From positions 5,394,001-5,458,000 of the forward strand of contig NZ_CP093313.1 of the NCBI RefSeq assembly GCF_025264625.1: a DNA stretch of 64,000 nt, read 5' to 3'. Shown in pieces: positions 33,996 to 43,869 of the stretch (within the stretch, counting starts at the first letter, position 1; each line of letters opens with the position of its first letter). Below the pieces are notes generated by a model, which saw only the letters and a list, made by a program, of their open reading frames with translations, made no database searches and was not told the origin of the DNA. The position numbers were made by a program, and so were the translations under genes. Source of the DNA: Occallatibacter riparius (GTDB lineage: Bacteria > Acidobacteriota > Terriglobia > Terriglobales > Acidobacteriaceae).

Positions 33996-35234
33996 ATGCC
34001 TCTCGCAGAGATAGTCGAAATGCCGATAGCCAAACACCTTCATCTACCCAAGCTCGAACGCCGGCCGGAGCTCGATGCGCTCCGCGGCCTCTTCCTGGTG
34101 TGGATGACAATCACGCACCTGCCCACGCGATTCAGCGACTTCGTGAACCAGCCGCTGGGCTTCGTCTCGTCGGCGGAAGGCTTCGTCTTCATCTCGGCTC
34201 TGCTCATCGGCCGCCTCTACATCCGCGAGCTGGTGCAAAATCCGCGCAACGCCCGCGCCAAGCTCTGGAAGCGCTCGCTCAAGATCTATAGCTACCACCT
34301 CGTCATGCTGGCTTTGGCATTCACAGTGCTCGCCGAAATCGCCATCCACACCCACAAGGCTGCGCTCAATAACCTGCTCAACTTCTACTTCGCGCACCCC
34401 CTTGTAGCCATCGCCGGGTCGGTTTTGCTCATCTACTGTCCGCCGCTACTCGACATTCTTCCCATGTACGTCACCTTCCTCTTCTTCACACCCGTTGTTC
34501 TGAGCGCAGCAGTGCGCTGGGGCTGGAGGTGGATTCTCGCAGCCAGCGGGCTGGTCTGGCTGCTCGCGCAGTTCGGCCTCCGCGACATCATCCACAACGC
34601 CATCGTGCACGTCACCCATCTGCCCATTCCGCTGCAGGAGAGTGGCGCCTTCAATCTGTTCGCGTGGCAGATGATCTGGACCGTCGGCATGTGGCTCGGT
34701 GCAAAATCCGCCATGGAAGGTGTGCCGCTCAACAAGATTCCCGGCTGGCTGGCTGCCGTTTCCGCCGCGGTCTGCGTCTTCTTCATCGGCGTGCGCTTCG
34801 GTTGGTTCGGCCCGCACCTCACGCCGCAGAGCCTCGGAGTCAAGCTCGATAAGTGGCAGATCGGCCCGCTCCGCGTCATCAACCTCGCCGCGTTCATGGT
34901 CTGCGCCTACTGGTCCCGAAAATACGTACTCAAGCTCATTCACCGCGAACCGTTCATCACCCTCGGCATGGCTTCCCTGCGCGTCTTCTGCGCGCACATC
35001 GTCTTCGTGTTCGCTGGCCTGACCATGCTCTATGGCGACTTCAACTCCGACGGCCTCGACCAGCTCCACGGAATCCCCGCCATCGCGTTGCTGGCCTGCA
35101 CCTTCGCGTCGCTCATCTGGCTCGCCTCGCTCGAAGTGCGCAACAAGCGCCGCCAGAAGCAACTTCGCGCCGCCGCAGTCACGCCGATCAGGGACTCTGA
35201 AACCAAGCCCGAACTCGCCAAAACCGGTACCTAA
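33996..35234 (+). CDS. OpgC-family membrane protein
   Basis: A 412-residue multi-helix membrane protein of the OpgC family, members of which add succinyl groups to periplasmic glucans. The N-terminal LDALRGLFLVWMTITHLPTRF is the hallmark start of the acyltransferase-like family. About ten hydrophobic helices follow. The C-terminal tail of about 40 residues is basic and soluble. Related proteins are found in bacteria without obvious glucan synthesis genes, so the substrate here is inferred. An alternative in-frame start is the ATG at 34020. The gap upstream to the aquaporin gene (33705-33995) shows no gene. Confidence 0.78.
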   Translation: MPLAEIVEMPIAKHLHLPKLERRPELDALRGLFLVWMTITHLPTRFSDFVNQPLGFVSSAEGFVFISALLIGRLYIRELVQNPRNARAKLWKRSLKIYSYHLVMLALAFTVLAEIAIHTHKAALNNLLNFYFAHPLVAIAGSVLLIYCPPLLDILPMYVTFLFFTPVVLSAAVRWGWRWILAASGLVWLLAQFGLRDIIHNAIVHVTHLPIPLQESGAFNLFAWQMIWTVGMWLGAKSAMEGVPLNKIPGWLAAVSAAVCVFFIGVRFGWFGPHLTPQSLGVKLDKWQIGPLRVINLAAFMVCAYWSRKYVLKLIHREPFITLGMASLRVFCAHIVFVFAGLTMLYGDFNSDGLDQLHGIPAIALLACTFASLIWLASLEVRNKRRQKQLRAAAVTPIRDSETKPELAKTGT

Positions 35235-35451
35235 ACTGACCTCGACCGCGAGCACCGCAACAACCCTGTAATTCTGAGCCGACGGCGAAGAACCCGCTTT
35301 TTCGCTCCAATCGAGCAACGCTGCTCCATGCGACATTTCCTCGCCACTACTGTTCCCCCAAAACCAAATCAGGGATACCCTGTAATAGTCCCTTAACAAT
35401 CGCAACAGCCTTCGTATCGCGATCTGCAATCCACCCCTGGAAGGTAAGAGG

Positions 35452-38400
35452 ATGTCAGGAATCTCCCCCGCGGCCCGATTCTTCTGCCGGGTCGTCTTAT
35501 TTGCGCTTTGTTGCCTTGCGTCACTCACAGCGCACGCGCAGTCCACATTCGGCTCCATCCTCGGTACAGTGCGTGATTCCTCCGGCGCCGTGATCCCCGG
35601 AGCCGCCGTCACTCTCATCAACGCCGGCACCGCCGCGCTGCGCACTGCGCAGACTGACCAGGACGGTAACTACGCCTTCAACAACATCGATGCAGGCGTC
35701 TACGAACTCAAACTGAGCGCGGCCTCCTTTGCCCCTGTTGCAGTGCCACTGATTCAGCTCACTGCTCGCGAGGTCCGCCGCGTTGACGCTGTCCTGCAGC
35801 CCGCCTCCACCACCCAGACCATCGAAATCATCGATCCGCCCCTCGTCATCAACACTGAAACCTCCGGCATCACGCAGACCAAAATAGGCGAAGAACTCGT
35901 TCGGCTCCCCGTCGCTGTTTTTGCGCGCTCCACCGGTTCCACCAGCCCCATCTCCACGCTCACCACTGAAGCAGGCGTGCAGGTCGATGACACCGGCAAC
36001 CTCGCCGTGATGGGAACCACTCCCGCCCTGCTCAGCCTCACCATCGACGGCATCTCCAGCGTGGGCGTCGAATACTCCGGCCCCGTGAACGAGATGTTCC
36101 CTTCGTTCAACTCCATCGAAGAAATCCAGATCAGCGCCTTGAACAACAACGCCGAGTTCTCCGGCGTCGCCGACATCACCACCGTCTCCAAGGCCGGCAC
36201 AATCAAGTATCACGGCGGTGTCTTTGAGAATCACCAGAACACCGTCTTCAACGCCGGCAACCCCTTCGCGCTCTCCAAGCCGAAAATCATCATGAATGAC
36301 TTCGGCGGCACCCTCGGCGGCCCGCTGCGCTTCAGGCGCGGCGGCGCCAGCCCCAGCACCTTCTTCTTCATCAGCTATGAAGGCCTGCGCCTGCCCCGCG
36401 AAACGCCAATCGTCCTCAGTGTTCCATCAATGGACATGCGCAACGGAAACCTGGTCAACTACATCGCCGGCCAGGGCGTCGATGCAATCTACCAGCCCGA
36501 CGGCACGCCCATCGATCCCGCCAACGTCCCCGTCTCCTCCAACTCCGCGGCCATACTCGAGCATTTGTTCCCCACCCCGAACATCGGCGCCGCAGACTCC
36601 TACGCCAACAACTACCAGATCAACTTCCCTTCGCCCATCTCCACCAATCAGGGCGACATCCGCCTCGACCACAACTTCTCTGACAAGCAGCGGGTCTTCG
36701 CACGCTTCTCCTACAAGAACCGTCAGGTCATCACCGCGCCCTCAGCCGACTGCGTCTATACCTACTGCGCTGAAGCCGGCAGCCCTCTCCAGGGGGGATA
36801 CAACACGCCCGAGATCGACGAAGGCCTGACCTTCGCGCATACCTACGTCTTCACCCCTGCGTTGCTCAACGAGTTCCGCGGCGGCTACAACGCGCAGCAC
36901 ACGTCGGAAACCCAGAGCTACTCCACCACCGAACTCCTCGACAAAGTCGGACTCACCGTTCCGCAGCCCAGCATGCAGTACTCTGAAGCTCCGCAGGTCC
37001 TCATCAACGGATTCATGTCCACCGGCGCAGGCAATCCCGGCGTGCAGCGCGGCCAGATCATCCAGCTTCTCGACAACGTCACCTGGATTCATCACACCCA
37101 CACCTTCAAGTTCGGAGCCGACCTCAAGCGCATCAGCGACCACGACGACAACGTCTTCGGCAACTATCGCTCCGGTTGGTATGTCTTCGACGGCAGCTCT
37201 CCTGTCGGCACCAACATCGGCGATCCCTACGCCGCATTCCTGCTCGGCTATCCCGATTGGACCGAAGTCAGCACCACCAACCGCCCCACCATGGATGGCC
37301 TTGGCTACTCCTACGCCTTCTTCGCACAGGACGACTGGAAGGTAACGCCCTCCCTCACGCTAAACCTCGGCCTTCGCTACGAGCTGCATCCGCCCATCAA
37401 GGAGCAGCACGGAAACACCGCCTTTTTCCAGCCCGACTTCAACGGCGCCGGCACCGACGGCACCACCGTCCATGGCACAGTCGTCGTCCCCAGCGAGTCC
37501 GCCCTCCAATACACGTCCGCCGACTTCGCCGGCGCGATCGCTCCCACGCCCATCACGACCGCAAACCAGGCAGGAATTCCCACTGGCCTCCACTTCACCG
37601 ATCACCAGGACTGGGGCCCGCGCATCGGCTTTGCCTGGCGTCCCTTCCACAACGAAAAGACTGTCCTGCGCGGCGGCTGGGGACGTTTCATCGAAACACC
37701 CCTCGGCTTCTCGCTCGTCGCCGGCTGGGCCGTACACTCCAGCTACGTCGGCACCTACAACCAGGCCTTCGCCGATGACGGCGTCACCCCGCTGCTGTCC
37801 TTCCAGGATCCCTTCAACTCGTCCGCCGGCAGCTACACCGGAACCGCGGGCTTCTACTACGCCTATCCGATCCACTATCAGGACCCATCCGTCCAGCAGT
37901 GGAACCTGACCTTCGAGCGCGACCTCGGCCGCGGCACCGGCATGCGCCTCTCCTACGCCGGCAGCCACGGACACAACCTCGACGCCATGGTCGACCTCAA
38001 CCAAGTCCCCGCCAATCCTTACGGCTACTACAACACTGACCCCGCACCCGCCGCCACTGGCTCCTGCATCACCAACGCGGGATCAGATGGTACGCTCGTC
38101 GCCGACCACCGCCCATACCCCTGCTGGAGCGTCATCCAGAGCGTCGTCAACGCAGCCGAGAGCAACTACAACTCCGCCACTGCCGAAGTCTCGCGAAGAG
38201 CCGGCTCGGATCTCACCTTCGACGCCAGCTACACCTGGACCCGCGATCTCTCCAACGCCGGCGGTTCAGTCCCCAACGCCTTCGCCATTTCCGGTGGAAC
38301 CTTCCTCACCGACCGCTTCCATCCCGGACGCGACTACGGCAACGTCATGTTCGATCGCCGCCATCGATTCCTCGCCACCTATCTGTATGAATTGCCCTTC

Positions 38401-38946
38401 GGCCGCGGAAAACAGTGGCTCAATTCGGGCGGAGCATTGAACCAGGTCATCGGCGGCTGGCAGCTTGGCGGAGTCACCATCTGGCAATCCGGTGCATTCC
38501 TGACTCCTTACCAGCAATCCATCGACCCGGCCAACACCAACATCCTCACCACCGTCGGCCAGGCGCGCACCGATCAACTCCCGCACGTGCCCCTCTACGC
38601 CCAGCACCGCACTACCGCGCAGTGGCTCAACCCTGACGCCTTCCCTTACCAGAACCTCGCCACTCCCGACGGCAATGGCATCGGCCGCTTCGGCAACGCT
38701 CCAGTCGGCGCAGTCGTCGGCCCCGGCACCGTCAACTTCTCGGTTTCAACCAGCAAGGGCTTCTCGCTCACCGAGGGCGCCCGCCTGCTGTTCACCGTCG
38801 AAGCCGCCAACCTCTTCAATCATCGCAATTACGAAACGCCCAACATGCAGGTCGACTCCAGCGGCTTCGGCGCCATCACCGGCCTATCAGACGAAGAAGG
38901 CGCCGGCCCCAGAAGCCTCGAACTAGCCGCCCGCATCACGTTTTGA
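35452..38946 (+). CDS. TonB-dependent receptor, Oar-like, carboxypeptidase-regulatory domain
   Basis: An 1164-residue outer-membrane protein: signal peptide (about 1-29), carboxypeptidase-regulatory (Cna-B-like) domain with FGSILGTVRDSSGAVIPGAAV (about 32-110), then a plug and a large beta-barrel. The last residues ELAARITF end in Phe, as usual for outer-membrane barrels. Strand-rich stretches such as YSYAFFAQDDWKVTPSLTLN are typical of the Acidobacteriota Oar-like family. Its ligand is unknown, often thought to be plant-derived polymers or siderophores. AAGGTAAGAGG precedes the start. It has no SusD or TonB genes nearby and appears monocistronic. Confidence 0.88.
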   Translation: MSGISPAARFFCRVVLFALCCLASLTAHAQSTFGSILGTVRDSSGAVIPGAAVTLINAGTAALRTAQTDQDGNYAFNNIDAGVYELKLSAASFAPVAVPLIQLTAREVRRVDAVLQPASTTQTIEIIDPPLVINTETSGITQTKIGEELVRLPVAVFARSTGSTSPISTLTTEAGVQVDDTGNLAVMGTTPALLSLTIDGISSVGVEYSGPVNEMFPSFNSIEEIQISALNNNAEFSGVADITTVSKAGTIKYHGGVFENHQNTVFNAGNPFALSKPKIIMNDFGGTLGGPLRFRRGGASPSTFFFISYEGLRLPRETPIVLSVPSMDMRNGNLVNYIAGQGVDAIYQPDGTPIDPANVPVSSNSAAILEHLFPTPNIGAADSYANNYQINFPSPISTNQGDIRLDHNFSDKQRVFARFSYKNRQVITAPSADCVYTYCAEAGSPLQGGYNTPEIDEGLTFAHTYVFTPALLNEFRGGYNAQHTSETQSYSTTELLDKVGLTVPQPSMQYSEAPQVLINGFMSTGAGNPGVQRGQIIQLLDNVTWIHHTHTFKFGADLKRISDHDDNVFGNYRSGWYVFDGSSPVGTNIGDPYAAFLLGYPDWTEVSTTNRPTMDGLGYSYAFFAQDDWKVTPSLTLNLGLRYELHPPIKEQHGNTAFFQPDFNGAGTDGTTVHGTVVVPSESALQYTSADFAGAIAPTPITTANQAGIPTGLHFTDHQDWGPRIGFAWRPFHNEKTVLRGGWGRFIETPLGFSLVAGWAVHSSYVGTYNQAFADDGVTPLLSFQDPFNSSAGSYTGTAGFYYAYPIHYQDPSVQQWNLTFERDLGRGTGMRLSYAGSHGHNLDAMVDLNQVPANPYGYYNTDPAPAATGSCITNAGSDGTLVADHRPYPCWSVIQSVVNAAESNYNSATAEVSRRAGSDLTFDASYTWTRDLSNAGGSVPNAFAISGGTFLTDRFHPGRDYGNVMFDRRHRFLATYLYELPFGRGKQWLNSGGALNQVIGGWQLGGVTIWQSGAFLTPYQQSIDPANTNILTTVGQARTDQLPHVPLYAQHRTTAQWLNPDAFPYQNLATPDGNGIGRFGNAPVGAVVGPGTVNFSVSTSKGFSLTEGARLLFTVEAANLFNHRNYETPNMQVDSSGFGAITGLSDEEGAGPRSLELAARITF

Positions 38947-38949
38947 ACC

Positions 38950-39012
38950 AGCCTGTAGCCGGTAGCCTGTAGCTTTGAGCAGCCACCGGCTACTGGCTAT
39001 CGGCTCCAGGCT
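38950..39012. repeat. Stem-loop element with slipped-repeat arms
   Basis: Arms at 38950-38973 and 38989-39012 are inverted copies matching at 21 of 24 positions, with a 15-base loop. Each arm is built from near repeats of GTAGCC. The element lies 4 bases after the TonB receptor stop and could serve as its terminator. Confidence 0.55.
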
Positions 39013-39134
39013 GACCCCTGCCTTTTAACACAACGTTTGCAATTTATTTGCCTCGTTGCATTAATCTGAACTCGATTCCGTGCGGCCTCCGCAACTGAAA
39101 CCCAAATACGGCCGCCGGCGAGGGCAGACCGGTT

Positions 39135-39833
39135 TTGAGCCAATCCGTATTTGTGCTGGAAGACGACGCCGATATCTCGCGGCTTGTGCAGCATCACCTT
39201 GAAGCGGCAGGATTTTCCGTCAAGCCGTACCTCACCCCCACCAATCTCATTCCCGACGCCGAACGGCAGCCGCCTGCGCTGTTCCTACTCGACATCATGG
39301 TTCCTGGAGGCGACGGCCTCGATGTCTGCCGCCGTCTGCGTTCCAATTCTTCGCTCTCCACCATTCCGATCATCTTTCTCACCGCCCGCGCCGGCGAAAA
39401 CGACCGCGTGCTTGGCCTTGAGCTTGGCGCAGACGACTACATCACCAAGCCCTTTGCTCCGCGCGAGCTCATCGCCCGCGTCAAGGCTGTGCTCCGCCGT
39501 TTTGAGCGGCCCACGTCGCCTTCCGTCATCCGTTTCGAAGAGGTCGTCATCGACCAGGGGGCCATGCAGCTCAGCGTGCGCGGCGAGCTCACCACTACCA
39601 CCGCAACCGAGTTCCGGCTGCTCGACTATCTCGCGCGCCATCCCGGCCGCGTCTACAGCCGCGATCACCTCCTCGACGCCGTGTGGGGCGATGCACGCTT
39701 CGTCACCCCTCGTTCCGTCGATGTCTACGTGCGCCGTATTCGCGAGAAGATCGAAATAGATCCCGAGAACCCGAGGTACTTGAAGACCGTGCGCGGGGCC
39801 GGTTACCGTTTCGAAATGCCAAAAGGCGAGTAG
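39135..39833 (+). CDS. phoB: PhoB-like response regulator (OmpR family)
   Basis: A 232-residue two-component response regulator. The receiver domain (about 1-120) has the phospho-acceptor Asp53 in LFLLDIMVPGGDGLDV, the DD pair at 10-11, and Lys in YITKPFAPREL. The C-terminal winged-helix DNA-binding domain (about 135-230) carries EFRLLDYLARHPGRVYSRDH and VDVYVRRIREKIE, as in PhoB. The start is TTG at 39135, fitting the conserved VFVLEDDADIS. It is followed by the sensor kinase gene after 68 bases. The nearby pstS argues for a phosphate role, but an OmpR-family regulator of other stimuli is possible. Confidence 0.85.
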   Translation: MSQSVFVLEDDADISRLVQHHLEAAGFSVKPYLTPTNLIPDAERQPPALFLLDIMVPGGDGLDVCRRLRSNSSLSTIPIIFLTARAGENDRVLGLELGADDYITKPFAPRELIARVKAVLRRFERPTSPSVIRFEEVVIDQGAMQLSVRGELTTTTATEFRLLDYLARHPGRVYSRDHLLDAVWGDARFVTPRSVDVYVRRIREKIEIDPENPRYLKTVRGAGYRFEMPKGE

Positions 39834-39901
39834 CCCCGCACCTGCCGGTACATCGATAATCCAATCATTGATTCCCCCGCCCTGATCGGAGTCGTGCGCC
39901 T

Positions 39902-41290
39902 TTGACACGCAAAGTATTTGTCAAACTGCTGGGCCTCTTCGTGCTGCTGCTCGCGTTTCACGCGGTCGTCATGGAGCTCGTGTTCCGTGCGCTGATGGAA
40001 CGCCGCGTCGGAGAGGTCCTGACTCGTCTCGGTTGGGAAGCGCTCTGGTCGGGCCTCATCGCCCTTGTCGTCGCACTCCCGCTCGCGGCGTGGGTCGCAG
40101 GCCGCATCATGGACCGCCTGCAGCGCGTCGTCGATTTCGCACGTCGCATCGCCTCCGGGGATCTCGCCGCTCGCCTGCCTGCATCCGGCGGCGACGAGCT
40201 CTCCGAGATGGAAGCTGCGCTCAACCAGACCGCCGAGCGCCTCGGCCAGACCCTCAGCGAATCCGAGAGCCGCCGCCAGGAGCTCGCGGTCATGCTCGAT
40301 TCCATGCAGGAAGCCGTGGTCGCCATCACCCCCGAAGGCCAGGTGCGCTGGTCCAACTCCGTCATGCAGCACATGGCCGGCACGCAGATCCGTGTCGGCC
40401 GCCCTCTCGCTCACTCCGTCCGCGATCCCGACCTGCTCGCCTGCGTCAAAAGCGCGCTCGAGCACAAGGATGTCTGCACCGGGCGCGCCAGCTCCCTCTC
40501 GCCCGGCCGCGTCTTTGAAATCAGCGCCGTCCCTCTTCCCTCGGGCGGAGCCCTCGCCGTGCTCCACGACGTCACCCGGATCGAAGCGGCCGAGCGCACC
40601 CGCCGCGACTTCATCGCCAACGTCAGCCACGAGCTCCGCACTCCCCTCACGTCCATTCAGGGCTACGTCGAAACCCTCATGGACGACCCCATGCCCGACC
40701 CCGAAACCACCCGCGAATTCCTGCACATCATCCAGCGCAGCGCCCGCCGCATGAACCGTCTCACCGAAGATCTGCTTACGCTCGCCGGAGTCGAGAGCCC
40801 CGACTACAAGCTCTTCCGCCAGTCCATCCCCGCCAGCGCCCTGGTCGATGACGCCGTGGCCTCCATGGGCGGCCTCGTCTCCGACGCCGGCCTCCGCCTC
40901 GACCTCGACGGCGCGCCCGACGACAAGGTCATGGCCGACCCGGACGCCATGAACCAGGTCTTCGGCAACCTGATCGAGAACGCGATGAAGTACGGCGGCT
41001 CCGGCGGCCGTCTCAGCATCGGCGCGCGCCTGCTCGAAAACGCCGTCGAATTCTGGGTGCGCGACTACGGCCCCGGAATCGCCTCCGAGCACCTCAACCG
41101 CATCTTCGAGCGCTTCTATCGCGTCGACAAAGCCCGCTCCCGCGAGTCCGGCGGAACCGGCCTCGGCCTCGCCATCGTGCGCCACATCGTCCAGGCCCAC
41201 GGGGGGGACGCCCGCGCCGAAAGCGAACTAGGCTCCGGCGCCGCCTTCTATTTCACGCTGCCGCTGGCCGAACCTCCCACCGCGCTCTAG
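39902..41290 (+). CDS. phoR: PhoR-like sensor histidine kinase
   Basis: A 462-residue membrane sensor kinase. Two helices (about 9-30 and 43-65) are followed by a HAMP-like region (about 66-115), a PAS domain (about 125-225) with VVAITPEGQVRWSN, and HisKA with NVSHELRTPLTS (phospho-acceptor His243). The ATPase domain has N-box NLIENAMKYGG and G-box GTGLGLAIV. The short periplasmic loop suggests signal input through partners, as with PhoR and the Pst complex. TTG at 39902 is the likely start. It is transcribed with phoB. A short fragment resembling its residues 320-340 occurs downstream at 44966-45030. Confidence 0.87.
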   Translation: MTRKVFVKLLGLFVLLLAFHAVVMELVFRALMERRVGEVLTRLGWEALWSGLIALVVALPLAAWVAGRIMDRLQRVVDFARRIASGDLAARLPASGGDELSEMEAALNQTAERLGQTLSESESRRQELAVMLDSMQEAVVAITPEGQVRWSNSVMQHMAGTQIRVGRPLAHSVRDPDLLACVKSALEHKDVCTGRASSLSPGRVFEISAVPLPSGGALAVLHDVTRIEAAERTRRDFIANVSHELRTPLTSIQGYVETLMDDPMPDPETTREFLHIIQRSARRMNRLTEDLLTLAGVESPDYKLFRQSIPASALVDDAVASMGGLVSDAGLRLDLDGAPDDKVMADPDAMNQVFGNLIENAMKYGGSGGRLSIGARLLENAVEFWVRDYGPGIASEHLNRIFERFYRVDKARSRESGGTGLGLAIVRHIVQAHGGDARAESELGSGAAFYFTLPLAEPPTAL

Positions 41291-41836
41291 AGCTGGCTGG
41301 GCTCACGAGGCGGCCACACCTTGAGTTAACCAATATCTAACAATGGGAGTGAACCGCCTGCAACGACAAGGTTGCGGGAGGGCTGGGTTATTGAATTTGG
41401 ACCGAGGAAGTCTGATTGTTATTTATCAATATCTTAGATATCGGGTGGGGGGAGGGGGTGGGGGTGCTATTTCGCCTGGAACTGGCTTTGACGGGGAGGG
41501 GGGTGGTTAACCCTCCAGTACACTTCGGCCGACGCCGGAACGGCATATTCCCTGAGTGGATAACAGACGGAGGGGCAGAGGCAAAGGCGAGGGGGGGAAG
41601 GGGGTGGGGGTGCCAGTGGCAGCGTGGCAAAGTGGCGGAGGAACCCCGGGGGGGGTGGGGGGCTGCAAAGCGACAGGGCGGCGGGGTTACAGGGTGGGAG
41701 ACCTACCGAGTTACAGGCGGGGGTGGGAGCGCAGCGGGATGAGCTGTTTTTGGGCATAGACTCCCCCGGCCGTGGTAGAGCGGCAGATAGGCAGTATGCC
41801 GGGTTTTGCCGAGGGTTACTGTGACGGCGGTCACGG
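41291..41836. other. Extremely G-rich intergenic segment
   Basis: After the phoR stop there is no convincing gene up to 41992. Between about 41440 and 41720 the plus strand is packed with runs of four to eight G, for example GGGTGGGGGGAGGGGGTGGG near 41441, and more near 41494, 41588, 41650 and 41695. Such spacing satisfies the G-quadruplex pattern several times over. Open frames through it are low-complexity and rejected. The rest of the gap holds one dispersed repeat. Confidence 0.7.
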
Positions 41837-41846
41837 GAAAGGAGTG

Positions 41847-41933
41847 GTGAGTGGGAGGGGTGGGGGCCCTGTCCTGCCCTCCGCTGCGTATCGTTGAGCG
41901 AGGTTGATCGCTTCGCGTATCAGGTTAGAATGT
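41847..41933. repeat. Dispersed intergenic repeat, copy 1
   Basis: A degenerate copy sharing the phrases GTCCTG, CCGCTGCG and GTTGAGCGAGGTTGATCGC with copies at 42669 and 45035. The order of the phrases is the same in all three. No coding potential is seen. Confidence 0.5.
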
Positions 41934-41991
41934 ATCCGCAAAAAACTTTGGAAGATCCAGATCACCGGGGTGGTTCTACGCGGGGGATGGA

Positions 41992-42566
41992 ATGAAGATG
42001 CTAGGGTTGGTGCTCAGCGTGCTCCTTGTGGCCTGGGTGGCTCTTGCCGGCTTTGATCAATGGGTCCACGCCCGCTGGTGGCTCGTGGACGGGCCGGACA
42101 ACCAGTCGAAATTCTTTCGAACCTACGACCCTCAACCGGTTTACGCAAAATATCAACACGACGGTGGATTGAGCGTTGGGCATGGGCAGGGATGCGGTCC
42201 GGGCTTCCGATCCATTCAACACTTTGCAGATTTCACTCCGGGGTTCACGATACGGGTGGACCGGAAGCAGGAGTTGCTGGACGCGTTGCGTAACGACATC
42301 CTGCTCCAGCTGCGCAACACGGGCACGAACGTAGCGGCTACCCACGACCAAGCGGACGGAGGTTCACGTACAAGTACGTTGCCGGCAACAGCATCGGCTC
42401 GATTTCAGTGGAGCCGCCAGTTCACGATGAGGGGATCAAGCGGAACACCCCTTTAGAAGTCTTGTTTGGACCCGGACTGGACGACATAAGGTTCAAGGTC
42501 GCTTTGGAAGAACGATGGACGCGACCGGCCGCTGAGACACCATGGTGGATGGCGATGGTTGATTGA
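41992..42566 (+). pseudogene. Secreted hypothetical protein, broken by a frameshift
   Basis: The first 122 or so codons (from ATG 41992) encode a membrane anchor or signal segment (MLGLVLSVLLVAWVALAGF) and a hydrophilic part. Near 42358 the frame changes. In the new frame translation continues with FTYKYVAGNSIGSISVEPP and ends at a TGA at 42566 with TPWWMAMVD. The FxYxYxxGNSIGSISVEPP phrase is a common tail in hypothetical secreted proteins of Acidobacteriota, so the shift looks real. It may be a true mutation or a sequencing error. I do not know its function. Confidence 0.55.
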
Positions 42567-42668
42567 ATACCCGGCGCTCGCCGCGCTTGCAACAGTCCCT
42601 TCAATTCTCGGACTCAACTTCCAGGGATAAGTCGAGATCACCGATTCCGCGGACAGCGATGCGATTTG

Positions 42669-42765
42669 TGGGAGTGAGGCGGGTTGGTCGCTCCGTCCTG
42701 CCCCCGCTGTCGACCGCCGAGCGAAGCTGATCGCAAAGGGATCAGACGCAGTCGAAGAACCCGCA
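42669..42765. repeat. Dispersed intergenic repeat, copy 2
   Basis: It carries GGGTTGGT, CGTCCTGCCCCCGCTG, ACCGCCGAGCGAAGCTGATCGC and GATCA, then GTCGAAGAACC. These parallel the same ordered blocks in copies 1 and 3. The rest of the gap between the frameshifted gene and the next CDS holds nothing else. Confidence 0.55.
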
Positions 42766-42774
42766 TTGGAATCC

Positions 42775-43554
42775 TTACGGTTTGCCTTCGTGAGGAAATG
42801 GGAGTCGCTGACTTATTGCCCACTTCTTTCCATCCAGAAGAACAGCTGTCGTGGGCTTCAGCTTCGAGACGAAAGCCTTATATCGATTGAACTCAGAAAA
42901 CGGGAGAAACAGGTCAAGCCCACGCGTCGATTGCCTCGTGTTTTTGTCGTGGGTTCCGGGAAAATCTGCTGGCCAAGGCAGGCTTGATTTGGCGTAGGAG
43001 AACGGCCACATCATCACCTCGAGATAAGGAGGATTCCAATTGTGGGCATTCGGATCAGTGAATGCTAGCAAAACACGGAACGTTTGCTGAAGGCTTGTTG
43101 GCATTCGATCAGGTGGGATGTTCTCCATGTGGCGAATAACGCCATAAACCTCTATCGTCTTGTAACCAGCTGCGGTCTTAACCACAAGCACGTTCGTTGG
43201 CGCGTCCGTGTAGTCCGCTATAGCGTAGCAATTTGTGAATCGTCCGACGTCCTCCAAATGCGCCGATTTAATCACCTGTGCCATTTCAGTTGGCGCGAGG
43301 CTCGCGGTGACGTATTTGCCGGAGCGTCCTTCACCGGCCCAGTAGATGACCGTTCCGTCCGTATAGAGAGCAAAAGTGGGCGAGTCGGAACCAATCACCA
43401 TAGCCCATGGGTTGTACTCGGTAAGCAGAACCAAAGGCTGGCTCCCGGTCCACTTGAGTGCGGGGTGACCGGATGCTTGATCGGTGCAACTCTGGGCGGG
43501 GAGCAAGGGTGAACAGATAAAGATGCAGATTGCCAGCAGAACTCGTCTAGACAT
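42775..43554 (-). CDS. Secreted hypothetical protein
   Basis: A 259-residue protein with an N-terminal signal peptide (LLAICIFICSPLLPAQSC). I recognise no family. The mature part is strand-rich with aromatic clusters (YNPWAMVIGSDSPTFALYTDGTVIYW, read as two strands) and resembles proteins with a single beta-sandwich domain. Two Cys (SCTD, TNCYAIADY) may pair. It is transcribed against its neighbours and lies within the partly decayed region. The codon use looks normal, so it is likely intact. Confidence 0.6.
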   Translation of the reverse strand: MSRRVLLAICIFICSPLLPAQSCTDQASGHPALKWTGSQPLVLLTEYNPWAMVIGSDSPTFALYTDGTVIYWAGEGRSGKYVTASLAPTEMAQVIKSAHLEDVGRFTNCYAIADYTDAPTNVLVVKTAAGYKTIEVYGVIRHMENIPPDRMPTSLQQTFRVLLAFTDPNAHNWNPPYLEVMMWPFSYAKSSLPWPADFPGTHDKNTRQSTRGLDLFLPFSEFNRYKAFVSKLKPTTAVLLDGKKWAISQRLPFPHEGKP

Positions 43555-43869
43555 GGTCGTCAGCGATCATTGGAACACACGATAGTAGACACCGCTCAGG
43601 ACTGTTTTGTTCCTAACAGACGAGTGACTCTCTACCCGGAAGTTTCGTTTCGAAGCGCTGCACTCCAAGGCTAGGGCGCAGTGGTAAGGGGACTTTGCGG
43701 GAACAACGTCGGAATTGGAGTGATCTCACGTTGCGAGGAAGGCCCTCACCGGGCCGGCCCTCAGATCGTATGCTTGTGAGGAACAATCGCAGTCCTCATT
43801 CGATGCAGGCGTAAATCGACAAGTGATTCGGTGCGCCTGGGTCAGGAATCTTTGTCCAAGGTGAAGAAC
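43555..43869. other. Intergenic gap, nothing recognised
   Basis: Between the divergent secreted-protein gene and the hydrolase gene I see no gene, RNA or strong hairpin. It probably holds the two divergent promoters, but no confident box could be assigned. Confidence 0.5.

Noticed and set aside
34446..35645. Minus-strand open frame over the OpgC-like gene
   Set aside because: Composition typical of antisense frames in GC-rich DNA and no recognisable family.
39803..41200. Long minus-strand open frame opposite phoR (465 codons)
   Set aside because: Antisense shadow of a GC-rich gene. The plus-strand protein has all kinase motifs.
41416..41757. Open frames on both strands through the G-rich segment
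   Set aside because: Low-complexity Gly or Pro runs caused by poly-G; no start context.
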